A stretch of DNA of 64,000 bases from Adiantum capillus-veneris (Eukaryota; Streptophyta; Polypodiopsida; Polypodiales; Pteridaceae): the NCBI GenBank assembly GCA_014529385.2, contig CM043953.1:87736842-87800841 (forward strand). The letters run 5' to 3'. A program made the translations under genes and the position numbers. Numbering within the stretch: the first letter of the stretch is position 1; each line of letters begins with the position of its first letter. Shown here piece by piece: positions 58,905 through 64,000 of the stretch. The notes below the pieces were generated by a model. It saw only the letters and a list, made by a program, of their open reading frames with translations. It was not told the origin of the DNA and did no database searches.

Positions 58905-61054
58905 CTATGGGTTCGGTCTTTCTACACCTACAGGTCCTGGTAAGTTGCCTGCTTGATATCTGGGCATCGGTGGTACTTGAGGGGAAGCTACTGGAGCTTG
59001 GGGAGCGTAAGGTCTCTCTCTCACATATCCCTTGTTATAATAACATTCGTCGGTCCCATGGTTTGTCCATTTTTGTTCATTAGCACACCACTTGCACTGT
59101 TTAGCCTGGGGTTTGGCGTATAAGTTGATCTTTTTTAGCACTTCATCTACGAGCTGCTCCTGGTTTACCGCTATTTCTCCTTTCAGTCTTGTCTTGGAAG
59201 ACTTGCTCCCTCTTTGCTGCTAAGCTGAATCGTCATCAAGGTCCTTGAACTCCCCTTCTTTTTAGACCGCACAATTGTCCACAAGGTACAGAGCCTCCTT
59301 GGCAACTCATTCAACGTCGTGCTCGTCTTCATATGTAAGTCTTTTTGCAGATCTGCATTCCTTAGTCCTTGGATAAATATCAGCATAAGTCTGGACTGAG
59401 TTGACAGTTCTTCAACAAGACAAAACTTAACATATCTTTTTAGTCTTAGGACTGCCTTCCATACAGATTCTCCATCTTTTTGTTTGAATTTATGGATTTG
59501 TGAGACGGTATTATGAGCTATTCCCCTTTGAGAGAATTCCTCAATAAACGCGTCAAACACTTCCTCCATCGACTCAAAGTCTCTACGCTCCACAGAGTCA
59601 AACCAAGTGGCAGCATCATCCTCTAGGGTTAGTCCAAACCCTGCAAATTGGGTAGGAAAATCTAACACCTCTTCGGCTCTAATTACACGCACAAAGGCTT
59701 CTACATGATCTCTTGGGTCTCTGTTTTATGTGTATTTCTTGTTTACCCATTTTTGCACGTGAGAAGGTCTAATTCTGCGATGGTCTACAAACCTCATCAT
59801 TGGATCACCCCATCCAAGTCGATACACCTCCTCAGGCCTTCTGTAATAGGTTGGTTCCTCTCCCAATGGTGCTCCTAAGCCATAATTTCTAATGGTTCTC
59901 GCTGGAGGTGGTTCATCTCTTCAAACTCGTTCCATGGGTGGTCCTCCAGGCTCGGTAGACCCTTGTGTCTTACTCTCTGCTTGATACCTTGAATAGTGTG
60001 GTGGTTTTTGCAAATCCCTGAGCCCTCGTGCGGCTTGATAACCGTCTCGATTTCGGTCTGGTTCCATTGTTGCACTCTGTCGAAGCCATGCCTGCAATGA
60101 TGGCTGGTTTGCTGGTTGGTCTTGGTTGTTGAATGCTTGCGGTCTGGTGGAATGTGAGGTATTGTCATACTCATCTGAAAATGGATTTGTTGACTTGCTT
60201 GGGATTTGGACGGCTCTCGGCATTTCCTCAGGGGCATATGCTGATGCTCCTGGACCTGTTGCTCTTTCTACTTCCTCTGGGAGAATACGTTGGTATTCTC
60301 GCCCGTATCTATCAACAAAAACTATGCCCTTCTTCGTAGAAGTTTCATAAGAGAATAAGTAAAGAACCTTATCTTTGCTTAATTCGCTTACGTATGGTTC
60401 TTTGCTGCGAAAGTAAGAGACTATACCCTCACTCTCATGCTTGTAGATTCCCACGTTCTCATTATAAGTCGGAACCCTGGTTGTTTTCTTATCATACATA
60501 AAAATAGCGCCGGGCCTATCAATGTTTGGTGGCTGTTCTTGAGTTTTTGAAACCATTTTCCCTTTCGCCACGTTATCTCCATATCTGTTGTAATCTTCAG
60601 GGTTACTAACTATTAAATAGTGGTTTCCCTTTTCGTCTCGGAATCTATCTCCATCATCATACACTCGGATTATCTCCAATCTTTGTGCTGGCCTCTCTTC
60701 GATACAAATGCACTTGCGGCCTCGATAGTCAGAATAGACTAGGGCTCCTCTAGAGTTTGTTCCCTCTAAGAAGATCACCGTGAGCTTGGAATCATTCAAA
60801 GGATTTTGGGAGGTGCTTCCTCCTCGCATAGGTCCATCATAGGTGAAACCTCCTGGCTGTTGACTATCCATCATGAAGAAAGATTTGTCTGACGAAGTGT
60901 CAGTATCACTACCTTCCTCAATAATCGGTGCTAGCGGATCTAGCCTTGCCTGAGTTACACTCTCTTCGGTGGACACTAAGCTACCTTGGTCACCTGCCAC
61001 CTTCTGGTCTCTAACAATGTATCTTCTTGATTTTAAATTCATCAAACTTATCAA
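58905..61054 (-). pseudogene. B gag: long N-terminal region of unknown fold, gag core, CX2CX8HX4C zinc motif
   Basis: 61054-59921 is a 377-codon N-terminal region with repeated short Asp/Gly/Tyr strings (YSDYRGRKCICIEE, YDDGDRFRDEKGNHYLIV, FVDRYGREYQRIL) that I do not recognise. After a shift, a TAA near 59728 interrupts the gag core (59870-59183), which has AATWFDSVERRDFESMEEVF and SQIHKFKQKDGESVW. After another shift, 59141-58905 holds CKWCANEQKWTNHGTDEC, a zinc-knuckle-like motif with eight residues before the His in place of four. This is the capsid and RNA-binding protein of B. The start codon is uncertain. Confidence 0.75.
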
Positions 61055-62862
61055 TGCAATTTATCACAAATTCAACCACTCACCTGGCAATGGGTTAGTT
61101 TTTGCACAACTTCTTGCCCTGTTGCTGAATATACCTGTACACAAGCGTTTTAATTTCGGCAATTGAATCAAAGCATTTATCCGCTAGAGGTTATCTTAGT
61201 AATGATTGGTATAACTGGAGAGTTAATCTCAACCACTACTGTATTTTATACACTGTTGATGTTCTGGATTAGGTTTGCTAATCTGAAACAATACTTCCCT
61301 CTGATGTTGGCCAATTTACGCGAAAAAGTCTGAATTCAGTCTTTGCTTTGTCAAATGGGCAAACAAGGTCCAAATTCACTTCTGAAAGAACTTCTGGAAC
61401 CCTTAAGCCAAATGGAACCTCACTGTCTAGACCAGGTCAAATTTTCTCTGCAGTATGCCCCAATAGACATCCTACGCATAGGATGTCTCCTGCTGTGTTT
61501 TGCCTGGATTTTTGCACTGTTGTTTTCCTTTGTTGTGCTGAGCTTACAGCTGCTTTTACTTTTTGTTTTGGACACCTATTAGCTGGTCAATGAGTCAGAA
61601 ATCTATTCCGACGGCCTATTGATGGTATTGATCAGTCTAATCAACTCCAAATTGGACCAAAATTGACTAGCATGTCTGCTTTAGGCTATATAACACCTTG
61701 AAATGCCCAAAGTCAAAGTCTGGCTTCATTTTCTTGCATTAGACATCCTACACGTAGGATGTCTTTTTCTTAAGAATGGCTTTAAACTCAATTCTTAAGC
61801 TCCCCTCGAGTTGTTGATCACTTTGGTATACTCAGAATTTAGTTTGGAGTCCCAAATCACTCAGAAGACATCCTACGCGTAGGATGTCTTTTTGGCCTGT
61901 TTGAACCCAGATTTGTCCCACAGTTGCCCCTTGATGTCAGTATTCCAGTGGTATGCTTAGATTTTGATTTGGATGTCAAAAGTCCCAAACTTCATCTGTT
62001 TTTGCTTTTTCAGTCGAAAGTGCTAAAGTCCACTTTGAATTCAATTTTCTTACCCAAATGAGGTGAAACCCCTTTTAGTCCCTCAATATATCATGCAAGA
62101 CACAGTCATACAACCATCTTATGGTTTTGGTCTCAAGTTAATGTTTTGGCACTATTTGGGTAGGATGTCTAGCAATTTCAGTCTATCTGGCGTTATCCTG
62201 TCAAGATATGGCCAAATTTCCCCTTTCCAGTTGAAATTAGGGTAAACCCTACCTTCTGAACACACTGGTCAACTCAAAATCCCAAAACTCCTCCCATATT
62301 GGCCTGTAGACATCCTACGCGTAGGATGTCTTCTGGCTTAAAATTAAAGTTTTTTTCTGACATGAATGCTCTTGATGTTTTGTAGATATATCAGAAACAA
62401 TCACAATAACTTTTGGACTTCAATTAGGCTTTCAACCACACTTTTGCGTCTTTTTGCGTCTTTTACAATCTTGTAATGATTATACCAAGCAAGTGTACAT
62501 GCATGAAATGCTCTAGATTTGAATCATGATGTCCTACTTACTCTACTCCTACCTATCATGAAGAAATGGTGATAATGGTGTTTTTGGTTGCTTTTTGACC
62601 TCTCCTAACTCTCAAGCTCACCTCTCACCGCTTCTACCACTCCAATTCCTACTCTAGAACTCGACTACTACCTAAAACTACCTAAGTCTACCTCCTCTAC
62701 CTAAGTCGAAGGATCTAGGCCAGAGACACGCTTCCTAAACTGCTTCTAAGACCTAGAGAGTTCTCCACCCTCTGATCCTATCTAAATGTAAAGCGAGACT
62801 CTTGGCAAGCCAAAAATCCCAATCCTCAAGGATTAGTTTCGGTCACCTACCTAAGGTTTTCG
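61055..62862 (-). other. 5' leader of B, non-coding
   Basis: About 1.8 kb between primer site and gag with no credible ORF. The part nearest the LTR (62500-62720) is rich in CTACCT and CTCC on the plus strand, that is, purine-rich in the RNA. The rest carries the palindrome set at 61466-62330. Confidence 0.75.
61466..62330 (-). repeat. Four more copies of the 22-bp palindrome (B, 5' leader)
   Basis: Copies at 61466-61487, 61742-61763, 61867-61888 and 62309-62330, with steps of 276, 125 and 442 bp. The outer pair 61742 to 62309 is 567 bp, about twice 284, so the same period seems to underlie this set with one missing and one extra copy. A half-site TAGGATGTC lies at 62161-62169. Confidence 0.92.
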
Positions 62863-62880
62863 TCCCCCGCAGCGACGCCA
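62863..62880 (-). promoter_or_regulatory. Primer-binding site of B
   Basis: Minus strand TGGCGTCGCTGCGGGGGA, one base after the LTR end. The implied tRNA 3' end is ...CGCAGCGACGCCA. Its GCGACGCCA terminus resembles plant tRNA-Ser, but the assignment is from memory of tRNA ends and is uncertain. Confidence 0.65.
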
Positions 62881-62881
62881 A

Positions 62882-64000
62882 TGTTGGACGGGTATGCCGC
62901 GACAGACGTCAGCACAGCGAGAACTCACCTAACAAGTAATGTCAGCTAAGGACGAAGCTCGACCTGCAGGCGCGTGGAAGCAAGCATAAGGTGTCAACCT
63001 ACACTCGACCGACTCCTAACTAATTCCTATAGAGGTCTCTACCAATTGTCTAAGTCACAGCCTTCAAGAGTACAAAAGTCACAACCTTCAAGAGTACAAC
63101 ATTGAGAACTCGCCTAACAAGTAATGTCAGCTAAGGACGAAGCTCGACCCGCAGGCGCGTGGAAGCAAGCATAAGGTGTCAACCTACACTCGACCGACTC
63201 CTAACTAATTCCTATAGAGGTCTCTACCAATTGTCTAAGTCACAGCCTTCAAGAGTACAAAAGAGAAAACTTCCTACGACGCTTGCTAGAGCCGAACACC
63301 CATCAAACACTTTTGAAACACCATAGAACGTAAAGGAGACCCTACTAATACCTGTAGGCCGCTCTCCCTAAGGTCTATGAACCAAAATCACGACCCAAAA
63401 CACCCAGTGCAGAAACATGTAGGATGTCTGGCTGAAATCTGTAGGTCTTAGTTTCCGAAATCTGAAGTGCCTAATGTGTAGTTCTACTCAATGTGAACGC
63501 GTGGATATGCTGCAATGTGAAATCAGATAGCGTATGCTCACCCAAACAACCGATGAAGCTCGTAGAAGGAGCTCTCAAAGTCGGACCGTACGCGCGCAAT
63601 GTTGGTATCGGCGCGTAGCTCTAGTCGGGGGCAACACGCTGCACTTCTCCGCACTCGATTTCGACCACCGTAGCACACGTAGCGTCAAGATGAAGCTCAC
63701 ACTCTCTCTCTCTCTCTCTCTCTCGTACACAGTACGCTCACTCACAGACTTCAAACTTCCTTTTTTTGAAATGACAAAAAGTCCTTCATTAAGGTCAAAA
63801 AGTGGTATATATACCTTACAACTTCTCAAACCCTAAAGTTCCAAAATCAACCATCTATTCAATCTAACTATCAAAACTGGAATACGATCTGGAAACTTCT
63901 GTAAGTCCCAATATTTACAAGGTGAAAAATCGGGTTTTCCTCAATGAATGAATAATTACAAAAATAATAGTCCGCCGAGTAGTTAGATGCCCTGGGGTGT
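62882..64000 (-). repeat. 5' LTR of B (continues about 15 bp past the window edge)
   Basis: Aligns with 39599-40548 of the 3' LTR. TATATATA box at 63804-63815 and (GA)n on the minus strand at 63700-63724. It is longer than the other LTR because of an internal 185-bp duplication. Palindrome half-site TAGGATGTC at 63420-63428. Confidence 0.9.
62919..63288. repeat. 185-bp tandem duplication within the B 5' LTR
   Basis: The block starting GAGAACTC at 62919 recurs at 63104 with period 185 bp and few differences. The 3' LTR (39630 onward) has one copy only. Confidence 0.9.

Larger units (their letters stand above)
39599..64000 (-). mobile_element. Giant non-autonomous LTR retrotransposon B (about 16 kb without its insertion)
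   Basis: Left LTR 39599-40563 and right LTR 62882 to the window edge share sequence throughout (TGTTGGACGG... on the plus strand). On the minus strand the order is: LTR, primer site, leader with palindromes, gag, PR1, a second retropepsin with W-x-P motifs, internal polypurine tract, non-coding tract with palindromes, ORF3, terminal polypurine tract, LTR. No RT, RNase H or integrase is found. It inserted into the D protease-upstream region; the left flank is AATTT, the right flank lies beyond the window. A3 is nested in its ORF3 end. Confidence 0.85.

Overview
The window is plant nuclear repeat DNA: a nest of LTR retrotransposons with no host gene, tRNA or rRNA that I can support. Plant origin is inferred from a Ty3/gypsy chromovirus and a Ty1/copia element primed by tRNA-iMet, a gypsy-type element primed by tRNA-Asp, a giant element with an extra downstream ORF, 5-bp target duplications, and deep nesting typical of a large vascular-plant genome. 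I cannot fix the species.

Layout. 1-1386: broken gypsy-type gag, minus strand. 1411-2818: end of a minus-strand copia element (probable LTR, 13-G polypurine tract, RNase H tail). 2791-3190: two near-identical 200-bp tandem copies. 3191-9699: 3' part of a minus-strand giant element (LTR edge, polypurine tract, broken ORF3, non-coding tract with four palindromes). 9700-30828: family A copy 1 (A1), interrupted by chromovirus E (12619-19705, TSD CTTAT) and by family A copy 2 (A2, 21183-30135, TSD ACGAA). 30829-39598: minus-strand pol of the giant element D, split by a copia element (30882-35832, TSD AAAAG). 39599-64000: giant minus-strand element B, about 16 kb net, running off the right edge and itself holding family A copy 3 (A3, 40592-48928, TSD GTCCC).

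Order of insertion, read from target duplications: D is oldest; copia and A1 landed in its integrase gene; E and A2 landed in A1; B landed in the protease region of D; A3 landed in the last codons of ORF3 of B. The 3191-9699 segment is probably the 3' part of D, because its ORF3 is homologous to ORF3 of B and its orientation and gene order fit.

Most notable biology. (1) B and the D-like element each carry, in the non-coding tract before ORF3, a family-specific perfect palindrome repeated about every 270-285 bp inside diverged tandem repeats; B repeats the same palindrome in its 5' leader before gag. (2) B has no reverse transcriptase or integrase; where D has RT-RNase H-integrase, B has a second retropepsin followed by W-x-P-K type motifs. 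(3) Family A encodes only gag, a retropepsin with a conserved D-G-G active site, and a W-V/I-P-K tail, so it must be mobilised by another element. (4) A and B both have a second, internal polypurine tract just after their gag-protease modules.
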